The notes under the pieces: model-generated
Database searches by the model: none
Seen by the model: only the letters and a program-made list of their open reading frames with translations
Told to the model about the DNA's origin: nothing
Program-made: the position numbers and the translations under genes
Shown here: positions 1 to 6,345 of the stretch, piece after piece
Layout: each line of letters begins with the position of its first letter
How positions within the stretch are numbered: position 1 is the first letter of the stretch
Source: an uncultured Muribaculaceae bacterium
GTDB lineage: Bacteria > Bacteroidota > Bacteroidia > Bacteroidales > Muribaculaceae
DNA: 22,847 nt
Direction of reading: 5' to 3'
Assembly (NCBI GenBank): GCA_910583775.1
Contig: CAJTYD010000054.1
Location: forward strand, 1 to 22,847

Positions 1-49
1 ATTTTTCGTCATACCGCCATAATTGTGTCTGTCTGAAAATCGGGGAGTA

Positions 50-940
50 TTATACCTTGATTGAGCCGCCGATGAAGTAGACGGTATCGTCGATTATCAG
101 GAACCGGTCATGCACATTTGTGCAATTCCTTGCTTCTATCCGTGGATACTGGGCGTTATGACGGCGTAGGTCATTGCTTATTTGGGAATGGCGAGGGTCG
201 GTATAAATTATTGCAGATACTCCGTCTCCACGCTTTGTCAGGACTTTCAGTATCCGGTCATCCACGTAGTTGCCTATCAGCACGATGCTCATTGTTGCCT
301 TCCTGATTAAATCTGAAATCAGCGAATAGGCATCGAATATTTGCCCCTCAAAGAAGAACCCTTCTATTGGTTCTGAATCCTTGTCGTCAAGGCGCGACAG
401 CACCTCTTCAAATTTTTTATCATGTTCAGATAGATGGCGATTGACAAGTAAGTAATTATGCTCTATGGTTTCAAGCCTTTTGAACAGATGCGCATTACTC
501 ATTAGGAAACTACGCATAGCAGTAAAAGCCCTCATAATGCGAATATTTACTTCTATAGCCGTTTTGGATCGAAGCACGCTACTTAGCATGGCAACACCAT
601 TTTCAGTGAACGCATAAGGCAGATACTTAATATTCTTTCCACTCTCAACGTTCAAGGTCACATTTTGTGATCTTGAACTTGATGTCACAATTTGTGATAT
701 CAAGTCCTGAGATTCCTCTTTGCTAAGTTGGAACATGAAATCTTCTGGGAATCTCTCAATATTACGTTTCACTGCCTGGTTGAGGACACGTGTTTCCACG
801 CCATACAATCGTGCCAAATCGCGGTCAACCATAACTTGCTGACCGCGAATTATATGAATCAGATTTTCAATCGACTTCAGGGCTACATTGTCGCTATTAT
901 CCATTGGTTCCAATATATTTTTATCTTCGGATTCTTCCAT
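50..940 (-). CDS. ORF6N domain protein with C-terminal phospholipase-D-like region
   Basis: The N-terminal third matches the ORF6N (KilA-N-related) DNA-binding domain: RGQQVMVDRDLARLYGVET followed by LNQAVKRNIERFPEDFMFQL. A predicted helical stretch follows, then a C-terminal region of about 100 residues resembling a PLD-type fold (AYSLISDLIRKATMSIVLI, then HDRFLIIDD, a variant of the HxK/D motif). ORF6N proteins occur on phages and in Bacteroidota accessory DNA; the exact role is unknown. The frame is open to an ATG at 985, but a TAtaTTTG box sits at 961-968, downstream of that ATG, so I place the start at 940 (MEESEDKN); an ATG at 904 is also possible. The protein stops right after YFIGGSIKV, where relatives as I recall them continue with a DLGKK-type helix, so the C-terminus may be truncated. 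Confidence 0.8.
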   Translation of the reverse strand: MEESEDKNILEPMDNSDNVALKSIENLIHIIRGQQVMVDRDLARLYGVETRVLNQAVKRNIERFPEDFMFQLSKEESQDLISQIVTSSSRSQNVTLNVESGKNIKYLPYAFTENGVAMLSSVLRSKTAIEVNIRIMRAFTAMRSFLMSNAHLFKRLETIEHNYLLVNRHLSEHDKKFEEVLSRLDDKDSEPIEGFFFEGQIFDAYSLISDLIRKATMSIVLIGNYVDDRILKVLTKRGDGVSAIIYTDPRHSQISNDLRRHNAQYPRIEARNCTNVHDRFLIIDDTVYFIGGSIKV

Positions 941-960
941 AGAGGTTGCTTTTACAATTG

Positions 961-993
961 CAAATATACAAAAACTTATCGGCAAATCAGCAA
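961..993 (-). promoter_or_regulatory. promoter of the ORF6N gene
   Basis: On the minus strand TTGC (about 990-993) is followed after 21 nt by TATATTTG (961-968), matching the Bacteroidota -33/-7 consensus. Transcription would begin near 954, giving a leader of roughly 15 nt to the ATG at 940. This argues against the longer frame starting at 985. Confidence 0.65.
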
Positions 994-1034
994 GTTAGAC
1001 AAGTTTATACAATTGGGGCGCGGATATGCGGCTA

Positions 1035-1065
1035 TTGCATTTCTCGGGGCAAATGTTTACATTTG
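1035..1065 (+). promoter_or_regulatory. promoter of the GH29 fucosidase gene
   Basis: TTG (1035-1037), a 20-nt spacer, then TACATTTG (1058-1065) is a full match to the Bacteroidota consensus. The predicted start near 1072 leaves about 10 nt before the ATG at 1082. It is divergent from the ORF6N promoter about 70 bp away. Confidence 0.75.
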
Positions 1066-1081
1066 CGAAAAGATCGACACC

Positions 1082-2632
1082 ATGAGACTGATTCCCATCA
1101 TCGCTGCCGCCGTAACGGCGCTGAGCGTGGCGGCGCAGACCGACACCATAGGCTACGCTTCCACCATCAGAGTGCCCGACGGCGCCTCCCGCGAACAGCT
1201 TGCGGCATACGCCGCCCACACCGTGCCTACTTCCGCCCAGGTCAGAGCGCTTGACGACGGATACATCGCTTTTGTCCACTTCGGCCCCAACACATTCTCC
1301 CGCCGCGAGTGGGGCACCGGTTTCGAGGTTCCCGCGGATTTCAAACTCGAGAACCTCGACACCGACCAATGGGTAAGGACGATGAAGGAAGCCGGAATGA
1401 AAAAGGTAATCATCACCGCCAAACACCACGACGGCTTCGTGATGTGGCAGAGCCGCTATACCTCCCACGGCGTCATGAGCTCCCCGTTCAGAGGAGGCAA
1501 AGGCGACATCGTAAAGGAGCTTGCAGCTTCATGCCGCAAACACGGTCTTAAGCTCGGAATCTATCTTTCGCCGGCCGATCTCTATCAGATGGAGAGTCCG
1601 AAGGGACTATACGGCAACCTCAGCCCCAAGACGACACGCACGATTCCGCGCCAGGTCGAGGGCCGTCCGTTCAGGAGCGAGGTGACATTCACTTTCGATG
1701 GCATAGATGACTACAACGAATATTATCTCAACCAGCTCTATGAGCTGCTCACCGAATACGGACCCATCGACGAGGTATGGCTCGACGGCGCCCATCCCAA
1801 GCGCAAAGGGGGACAGACCTACAACTACCCTGCCTGGCGGCGGCTCATCCGCACGCTAGCCCCTGACGCCGTGATCTTCGGCCGCGAGGACTTCCGCTGG
1901 TGCGGCAACGAAGCGGGGAAAACACGCCCCGTCGAGCGCAATGTGATCGCGTATGCCGAGAATCCAGACACAGCCTCCAACTTCCCCGACCTCACCGACA
2001 CGGATCTCGGCAGTCTGGAGGCCCTTTCGAAAGGTTCGTATCTCCATTACCAGCCCGCCGAAGTCGACACCTCTATCCGCGACGGCTGGTTCTACCGCGA
2101 CGAGGACAACCAGAGCAGCCGTTCGGCCGACGATATCTTCGATATCTATGAGCGCGCCGTAGGCGGGAACTCGGTCTTCCTCCTCAATATCCCTCCGAAC
2201 CGCGAAGGACGTTTCTCACAGCGTGACGTCGACGCGCTCAAAGAGGCCGGCAATCGCATCCGCGACACATATTCGGTCAACCTCCTTGCCGGAGCCGACA
2301 TGCCTGCGGAACTTACTGACGGCGATCTCGACACATACATCCGCGCCGACAGACCAATCGAGATCACGCTCGACAGGCCTGCCGCCATCAACCGCATCAT
2401 GCTTCGCGAACCCGTGTCCGCACGCTCCGAGCGCATCGACTCGCTTGCCGTCGACGCATGGATCGACGGCAAATGGATCAACGTGGCATCGACGCCATAC
2501 GTAGGCTTCAAACGAATCCTGCGCTTCAACCCCGTCACCACCGACCGCCTGCGGTTAAGGGTACTCCGCTCACGTCTCGAGCCCTATCTCGCCGAAATCT
2601 CCGCCCACTTATATAAAACTCCAGCTAATTGA
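1082..2632 (+). CDS. secreted alpha-L-fucosidase, GH29, with C-terminal discoidin-like domain
   Basis: Hydrolyses terminal alpha-L-fucose from glycans, probably in the periplasm or at the cell surface. The 516-aa product begins with a signal peptide (MRLIPIIAAAVTALSVAAQ). GH29 signatures follow: FVHFGPNTFSRREWGTG (about 63-80), KHHDGFVMWQSRYTSHGV, KLGIYLSPAD, and EVWLDGAHP, in which Asp235 fits the family's catalytic nucleophile. Residues from about 395 on (SVNLLAGADMPAELTDGD, ITLDRPAAINRIMLRE) resemble an F5/8 type C (CBM32-like) beta-sandwich. The frame is open upstream to 728, but the promoter at 1035-1065 and the signal peptide fix the start at 1082. Its stop is 6 bp from that of the convergent SH3 gene. 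No SusC/SusD or other glycosidase lies beside it, so it is a solitary enzyme here. Confidence 0.93.
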   Translation: MRLIPIIAAAVTALSVAAQTDTIGYASTIRVPDGASREQLAAYAAHTVPTSAQVRALDDGYIAFVHFGPNTFSRREWGTGFEVPADFKLENLDTDQWVRTMKEAGMKKVIITAKHHDGFVMWQSRYTSHGVMSSPFRGGKGDIVKELAASCRKHGLKLGIYLSPADLYQMESPKGLYGNLSPKTTRTIPRQVEGRPFRSEVTFTFDGIDDYNEYYLNQLYELLTEYGPIDEVWLDGAHPKRKGGQTYNYPAWRRLIRTLAPDAVIFGREDFRWCGNEAGKTRPVERNVIAYAENPDTASNFPDLTDTDLGSLEALSKGSYLHYQPAEVDTSIRDGWFYRDEDNQSSRSADDIFDIYERAVGGNSVFLLNIPPNREGRFSQRDVDALKEAGNRIRDTYSVNLLAGADMPAELTDGDLDTYIRADRPIEITLDRPAAINRIMLREPVSARSERIDSLAVDAWIDGKWINVASTPYVGFKRILRFNPVTTDRLRLRVLRSRLEPYLAEISAHLYKTPAN

Positions 2633-2638
2633 GTTACA

Positions 2639-3415
2639 TCAATACATATCGAGCCACTCTCCGTTGTAGTATACGGTGACCGGCTTCTCAAGTTTCTCTG
2701 CTTTGGAAAGAGCTGATCTGAACAATGATTCCTTAAATTTATCGAACACCGGACCTTCTTCATCTCTCTCATTATTATTGCAGTAGAAGGTCAGCGTATT
2801 ATATTCATCTTTCTTGATGCTCGAGGGTTCAGCAGTATAATCTATACTTGTAATGGCGGCGTAGGGGCATACAAGCTGCCCGTCCACAAGCCTACCGACA
2901 TAGAACCGGTATTCTCCGTTTAGGAAGTCGTCAAAATAATAGACCATGAGATTGCCTTCACCTATAGAACGTATCGGAAATTTCTTCTCCGAAATCAATG
3001 CAGGCGTGATCGGGGTTATATCCTTGACAGTGCAGAATTTGGCCGACACCCAACCGTTAGTGAAATAACCGTTCTTATCAACCGGACCGATATTGGCCAC
3101 CTCATACCAGTCGTTGGATTCCGACACAAAAGGCTGCGTGCCGGAAAATTTATCGGCATAAATGCTGCCGCCCGTCTTGCCGGTGGACCAATACGTGTAG
3201 CACGCAATAGGCACGTCATAATATTCGATCTTATTCTCATTATACAATGCACGCGGAGCGGTTGTGGAAGGAGCCTTGCGGATGTTCACGCCGCCATCGG
3301 TCGTACATGTAACCATTTTGGAATACTTCGGAGGAGCCAAGTTGAAATCGGCAGGCACCTGTGCAACGCAGGTCATGGAGACCGCCAGAATAGAAAGAGA
3401 CAGAATTCTTTTCAT
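2639..3415 (-). CDS. secreted protein with bacterial SH3-like domain
   Basis: A 258-aa product with an N-terminal signal peptide (MKRILSLSILAVSMTCVAQ). Residues about 35-135 look like one bacterial SH3 domain: it opens with TTDGGVNIRKAPST, contains NDWYEVANIG, and closes with NGWVSAKFCTV. Such domains usually bind peptidoglycan or other periplasmic ligands. The C-terminal half (about 140-258) has a YRFYVGRLVDGQLVCPYA segment and no domain I recognise. It ends 6 bp from the convergent fucosidase stop. I see only weak -7 candidates in the A+T-rich upstream region 3416-3500. The specific function is unknown; the SH3 call is from motif pattern only. Confidence 0.75.
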   Translation of the reverse strand: MKRILSLSILAVSMTCVAQVPADFNLAPPKYSKMVTCTTDGGVNIRKAPSTTAPRALYNENKIEYYDVPIACYTYWSTGKTGGSIYADKFSGTQPFVSESNDWYEVANIGPVDKNGYFTNGWVSAKFCTVKDITPITPALISEKKFPIRSIGEGNLMVYYFDDFLNGEYRFYVGRLVDGQLVCPYAAITSIDYTAEPSSIKKDEYNTLTFYCNNNERDEEGPVFDKFKESLFRSALSKAEKLEKPVTVYYNGEWLDMY

Positions 3416-3569
3416 GATAAAAAATTTTAAAATTCAATAATTCACGAATTTACAAATAATATCCAATATTTACAAATGAAGTCGCTTTAACTACTCCAAG
3501 TTTACTCAAAAATATGAAGTTATTTGCTTGCCTAAAACTACCGGATATCGTTGAATCATAATTTTTTTG

Positions 3570-3577
3570 TAAATTTG
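3570..3577 (+). promoter_or_regulatory. -7 box of the DUF5715 gene, nearly touching the start codon
   Basis: TAAATTTG at 3570-3577 is a perfect -7 box. A TTG at 3551-3553 lies 16 nt upstream, which is shorter than the usual 19-21. The ATG is at 3582, so transcription would start at or next to the start codon, giving a leaderless or nearly leaderless mRNA. Confidence 0.5.
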
Positions 3578-3581
3578 CGGC

Positions 3582-4337
3582 ATGAGAATTAGCAGATTGA
3601 ATTATATATCCGGATTTATTTTGGCCTTGACGGCAGCGTCCTGTGGGAGAAGCGACGCGCACAAGGAATTTGACGCGGTTGCTGATGAAGTTTTCTCAGA
3701 GCAACCCCCTAAACAACAAGAAGAATATTCAAAAAAAATTCAGGAACGGCCTTCGGCTACCATGAGCGCCGGTCCGGGACGCCTTCCGGTGCGAATGATC
3801 GGCAGTCTGCGGGAGGTATTCAACGATTCGAACCACGTGCAGCTGCAATATGCGCGGACGCTCGGAATCGAACCGATCACCAATATCCGCAATGCCTACT
3901 GCACCCGTCGACCGGTGGTGATGGTGAAAAGCAATAAATTCTATCAAGTCGACAGTCTGAAACATTCTCTCCCGTTTCTTGTCCCGGAGGCAGAAAAGCT
4001 CCTCAGCGACATAGGCCGCAACTTTATCGACACCCTTGAATCGCGCGGCGGTTCGGGTTACCGTATAAAGGTGACAAGCCTTCTGCGCACATCCGAGACC
4101 GTAAAGAAACTGCGGCGCGTCAACATCAACGCCACGCAGGAATCCACCCATCAGTTCGGCACCACCTTCGACATCTCCTACACCAAGTTCCATCCCGTCG
4201 GAAACGCCCCCGAACTTCACGACGGAGACCTGAAGAACCTGCTTGCCGAAGTGCTGCTCGACCTCCGCGCCCAAGGCCGATGCCTGGTGAAATTCGAACG
4301 CCACACCAGCTGCTTCCACGTCACCGCCATCAAATAA
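3582..4337 (+). CDS. DUF5715 family lipoprotein (M15-peptidase-like)
   Basis: A 251-aa product with a lipoprotein signal: hydrophobic FILALTAASC with Cys21 as the lipidated residue. The rest matches the Bacteroidota DUF5715 family as I recall it: LPFLVPEAEKLLSDIGRNF, VTSLLRTSETVKKLRR, ESTHQFGTTFDISY, VLLDLRAQGRCLVKFE, CFHVTAIK. The STHQFGTTFD and terminal FH elements resemble the zinc site of M15 D,D-peptidases (SxHxxGxAxD and a late His). A cell-wall-related peptidase role is therefore plausible but inferred. It must start at 3582 because no later Met would keep the lipoprotein signal. It ends 7 bp from the convergent ATPase gene. Confidence 0.85.
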   Translation: MRISRLNYISGFILALTAASCGRSDAHKEFDAVADEVFSEQPPKQQEEYSKKIQERPSATMSAGPGRLPVRMIGSLREVFNDSNHVQLQYARTLGIEPITNIRNAYCTRRPVVMVKSNKFYQVDSLKHSLPFLVPEAEKLLSDIGRNFIDTLESRGGSGYRIKVTSLLRTSETVKKLRRVNINATQESTHQFGTTFDISYTKFHPVGNAPELHDGDLKNLLAEVLLDLRAQGRCLVKFERHTSCFHVTAIK

Positions 4338-4344
4338 GGCAACA

Positions 4345-5556
4345 TCATAATTCGGATTTGAGAAACTTGCGAAGGCTTACATGTTTAATGCCGGGGTATT
4401 CACTGAATTCTCCGCTTACTGGATCCATGGATACCACATATTTGGGATAGTTGTCTTTTATTGCGGCGAGATTGCCGAATTCTCTCTCTATTGTGTCTTC
4501 CGATGCAAGAAGATAAACTACCTGGATATATATTCTTTTGGAACCTTTTGTGGCGACAAAGTCTATCTCTCCTATACGGAGTATGCCCACTGATACATCA
4601 AAACCCTGGCGCCGAAGATGATTCCACACAACGTTCTCCATTATTTTCTCTATGCTGCCGCGTATATTGAACCCACAAATATAGTTGCGGATACCATGAT
4701 CGGAGAAATAATATTTGTTGTTCGATTCAAGCAGCAATTTGCCATGTATGTCAAATCTATTTATGGGAATAGAGAGAAAGGCATCACGCATATATTTAAG
4801 GTAATTTGAAATTGTTTCCGCGCTTGTTTTTTCTCTCTTGGACGACATATACCTGACAATATTGGTAATAGATATAGGTTTACCGATATTGTCAGCTATA
4901 TAATTAATGATGTTTTCGAGTTGCGGGATATTACGTACTTTTTCTCTACTGACGATATCTTTAACAAGTACCGTATTATAGACACCTTCAAGATAGTCAT
5001 TCATCTGAGACCTTTCTTCAGTATCAAATGCCATCAAGCCCGGCAACCCTCCGAAAGTAAGATAGTGTATAAGCGTTTCTTCTGTATCTACCAGGTGATG
5101 AAAACGCATAAACTCAACATAAGACAGGTTGTAGACTTTTATCTCGATATATCTCCCTGAAAGACGAGTGCCGAGTTCACCGGAAAACAAATAGGCATTG
5201 CTTCCGGTGGCAATAACCTGACAGAGATTCTCCGCATGAAAACTACGGAGGGCGTTTTCATAGTTATCTATATCCTGAACTTCATCTATTAGAAGATAGG
5301 TTTCGCCTCTGTCTGGAATTCTGGCTTTTACATAGTCATATAATTGGTCGGATGTCTTGATGTCACGGAATTCATTAAATTCCTTATTAATAAATACAAC
5401 GTTAGCTCCCGGACGGTTTCGCTCGAGCCAGTCTTTGAAAAGTTCAAGTATCTTGCTTTTCCCTACACGCCGTTGGCCGACAAGAATAAGCATCATACCG
5501 CGATTAATTAATCCGGCTATTTTTTCAATGTATTGAGGGCGAGGAATAAGTTCCAT
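4345..5556 (-). CDS. AAA_14 / DUF4143 family ATPase
   Basis: A 403-aa P-loop ATPase. Walker A is GQRRVGKS (27-34) and Walker B is YLLIDEVQD (87-95). ATGSNAYLFSGELGTRLSGRY (about 116-136) carries the sensor region and the conserved SGR of this family. The C-terminal part (about 200-403) is DUF4143, with a winged-helix-like segment (ISITNIVRYMSSKREKTSAE) and a PD-(D/E)XK-like core (GEIDFVATKGSKRIYIQV). These ATPases are frequent in Bacteroidota accessory DNA; their physiological role is not established. The gene is A+T-rich relative to the core genes to its right. Two minus-strand promoters precede it, one inside a long palindrome. The start at 5556 fits the first promoter (leader about 12 nt). 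Confidence 0.88.
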   Translation of the reverse strand: MELIPRPQYIEKIAGLINRGMMLILVGQRRVGKSKILELFKDWLERNRPGANVVFINKEFNEFRDIKTSDQLYDYVKARIPDRGETYLLIDEVQDIDNYENALRSFHAENLCQVIATGSNAYLFSGELGTRLSGRYIEIKVYNLSYVEFMRFHHLVDTEETLIHYLTFGGLPGLMAFDTEERSQMNDYLEGVYNTVLVKDIVSREKVRNIPQLENIINYIADNIGKPISITNIVRYMSSKREKTSAETISNYLKYMRDAFLSIPINRFDIHGKLLLESNNKYYFSDHGIRNYICGFNIRGSIEKIMENVVWNHLRRQGFDVSVGILRIGEIDFVATKGSKRIYIQVVYLLASEDTIEREFGNLAAIKDNYPKYVVSMDPVSGEFSEYPGIKHVSLRKFLKSEL

Positions 5557-5563
5557 AATCTAT

Positions 5564-5749
5564 TAAGTAAGTATTCAAATTTAAACGATAGTAAGTGTTT
5601 TAAAATCTTTTATACTTACTGCGGTTTCTTTTGGGCCGCTTACGGCTTGTCGCTCAGTCGCATATATTTATATGCTCTTTCACTCCGCACCGTAATCGTC
5701 TCAAAAATAAACTCGCATTAAGTATAAATTAAATTCGAACACTTACTTA
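5564..5749. repeat. 186-bp long imperfect palindrome, MITE-like, in the ATPase leader
   Basis: The ends are inverted copies: 5564-5584 and the reverse complement of 5729-5749 agree at 19 of 21 bases (ends TAAGTAAGT). The next arm TTTATACTTA (5609-5618) is matched by TAAGTATAAA (5719-5728). Further inward, CGnTTACGG-type blocks match (5636-5645 against 5690-5698). The centre is a perfect GCATAT-ATTT-ATATGC dyad (5660-5675). The left arm has about 24 extra bases (5585-5608) that look like a partial duplicate of the outer arm (AGTAAGTGTT). The whole can form one long hairpin. Flanks are tat on both sides, so a 3-bp duplication is possible but weak. Confidence 0.65.
5576..5583 (-). promoter_or_regulatory. 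proximal -7 box of the AAA_14 ATPase gene
   Basis: The minus strand reads TAAATTTG (5576-5583), a perfect -7 box within the left arm of the long palindrome. I see no convincing -33 TTG at the right spacing. Transcription would start near 5568, about 12 nt before the ATG at 5556. Confidence 0.45.
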
Positions 5750-5757
5750 TATATTTG

Positions 5758-5789
5758 CAAATATAACAAACTATAGTCGGCAAAACAAA
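5758..5789 (-). promoter_or_regulatory. distal promoter of the AAA_14 ATPase gene
   Basis: On the minus strand TTTG (5786-5789), a 20-nt spacer and TATATTTG (5758-5765) match the consensus fully. The transcript would run through the entire 186-bp palindrome before the start codon at 5556. The -7 box forms the right half of a perfect 16-bp palindrome (5750-5765), whose other half is a TATATTTG box on the plus strand. Confidence 0.6.
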
Positions 5790-5861
5790 TAATATTTGTA
5801 AGATTTATCGGTTATAACTTGAAATTTCTGCAATAATTGGCAAAAATGCCCATTATAACCT

Positions 5862-6025
5862 GATTTTTGATCCGACATAGCCTTCTCCTCAGGCACTGTT
5901 CCCATAACGCGTGATACAATCCGCTCCGATTACGCGTAAAGTCTATGTAATTTTATCGGATGGAGCCACGGGGAGTAATGAAATATCGTATACAGAAAAA
6001 GGCCGACTCACGTCGGCCTTATTTC
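5862..6025 (+). ncRNA. candidate structured small RNA upstream of metG
   Basis: No protein gene fits here, but nested pairing does: ATCCGA (5870-5875) with TCGGAT (5956-5961), ACATAG (5875-5880) with CTATGT (5943-5948), an asymmetric internal loop, then ACGCGTGAT (5907-5915) with ATTACGCGT (5929-5937, one G-U), closing a 13-nt loop. A GCCT/AGGC mini-hairpin (5880-5883, 5891-5894) is an alternative. The segment ends at the strong terminator 5999-6020. A weak promoter (TTG 5837-5839, GATTTTTG 5862-5869, 22-nt spacing) could start it near 5875. The shape, a closing stem, a large lopsided bubble and a terminal stem, recalls 6S-type RNAs, but I cannot assign a family. Confidence 0.35.
5999..6024. 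terminator. strong bidirectional intrinsic terminator
   Basis: A 9-bp perfect stem, AAGGCCGAC (5999-6007) with GTCGGCCTT (6012-6020), has a 4-nt TCAC loop and is followed by TATTTCTT. On the minus strand the same hairpin is followed by TTTTTCTG. No protein gene ends next to it on either strand, so it probably ends a small RNA. Confidence 0.8.
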
Positions 6026-6094
6026 TTCAATTAAAACAACAATAACAACTTTTTCAGAACGCTTATAGCAGTAAAATCTTTCTCTTTATCTTGT

Positions 6095-6136
6095 CTATAC
6101 TCTTAAGGATCTTTAGCTTATCCTTAGGAGAGATAG
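6095..6136. other. long stem-loop in the metG upstream region
   Basis: CTCTTAAGGAT (6100-6110) pairs with ATCCTTAGGAG (6120-6130) with one G-U, closing a 9-nt loop. Beyond a small internal loop, CTAT (6095-6098) pairs with ATAG (6133-6136), making 15 bp in all. The following sequence AGTTTTG is only weakly terminator-like. It lies upstream of the metG promoter, so it is not part of the metG leader. The remaining 6137-6275 is A+T-rich with nothing I can assign. Confidence 0.5.
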
Positions 6137-6275
6137 TTTTGATCAGCTTTCGAATATATAACATCACTTCCCGAAAAAAAGTTTGAAAACCCCGATAAAA
6201 AATTTTTCGTTCTCAAGAAATATTAATTCAAAAACAATATTTTTTACTTTCCATACACTAAATTTCGATATTTAC

Positions 6276-6309
6276 TTGTTTCAAAACAGCTTCTTATTTT
6301 GTAATTTTG
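6276..6309 (+). promoter_or_regulatory. promoter of the metG unit
   Basis: TAATTTTG (6302-6309) matches the -7 consensus. The nearest TTG (6276-6278) is 23 nt upstream, slightly long. Predicted start near 6316 gives a leader of about 30 nt that is A+T-rich and lacks a Shine-Dalgarno sequence. Confidence 0.6.
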
Positions 6310-6345
6310 CAGTTTAAATAAAACAGTTAGCGTTAGATTTAAAAA

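Noticed and set aside
728..1081. N-terminal extension of the fucosidase frame back to 728
   Set aside because: The extension overlaps the ORF6N gene on the other strand, has no family resemblance, and lies upstream of a perfect promoter and a good signal peptide starting at 1082.
4345..5556. IQV instead of ExK in the nuclease-like core of the ATPase as a lost active site
   Set aside because: As I recall, the GEIDFVATKG...YIQV form is common in this subfamily, so it is not a peculiarity of this copy.
5533..5721. Small plus-strand frame over the ATPase start and the palindrome
   Set aside because: It overlaps the real start and a repeat element, has no resemblance to a known protein and no promoter reading into it.
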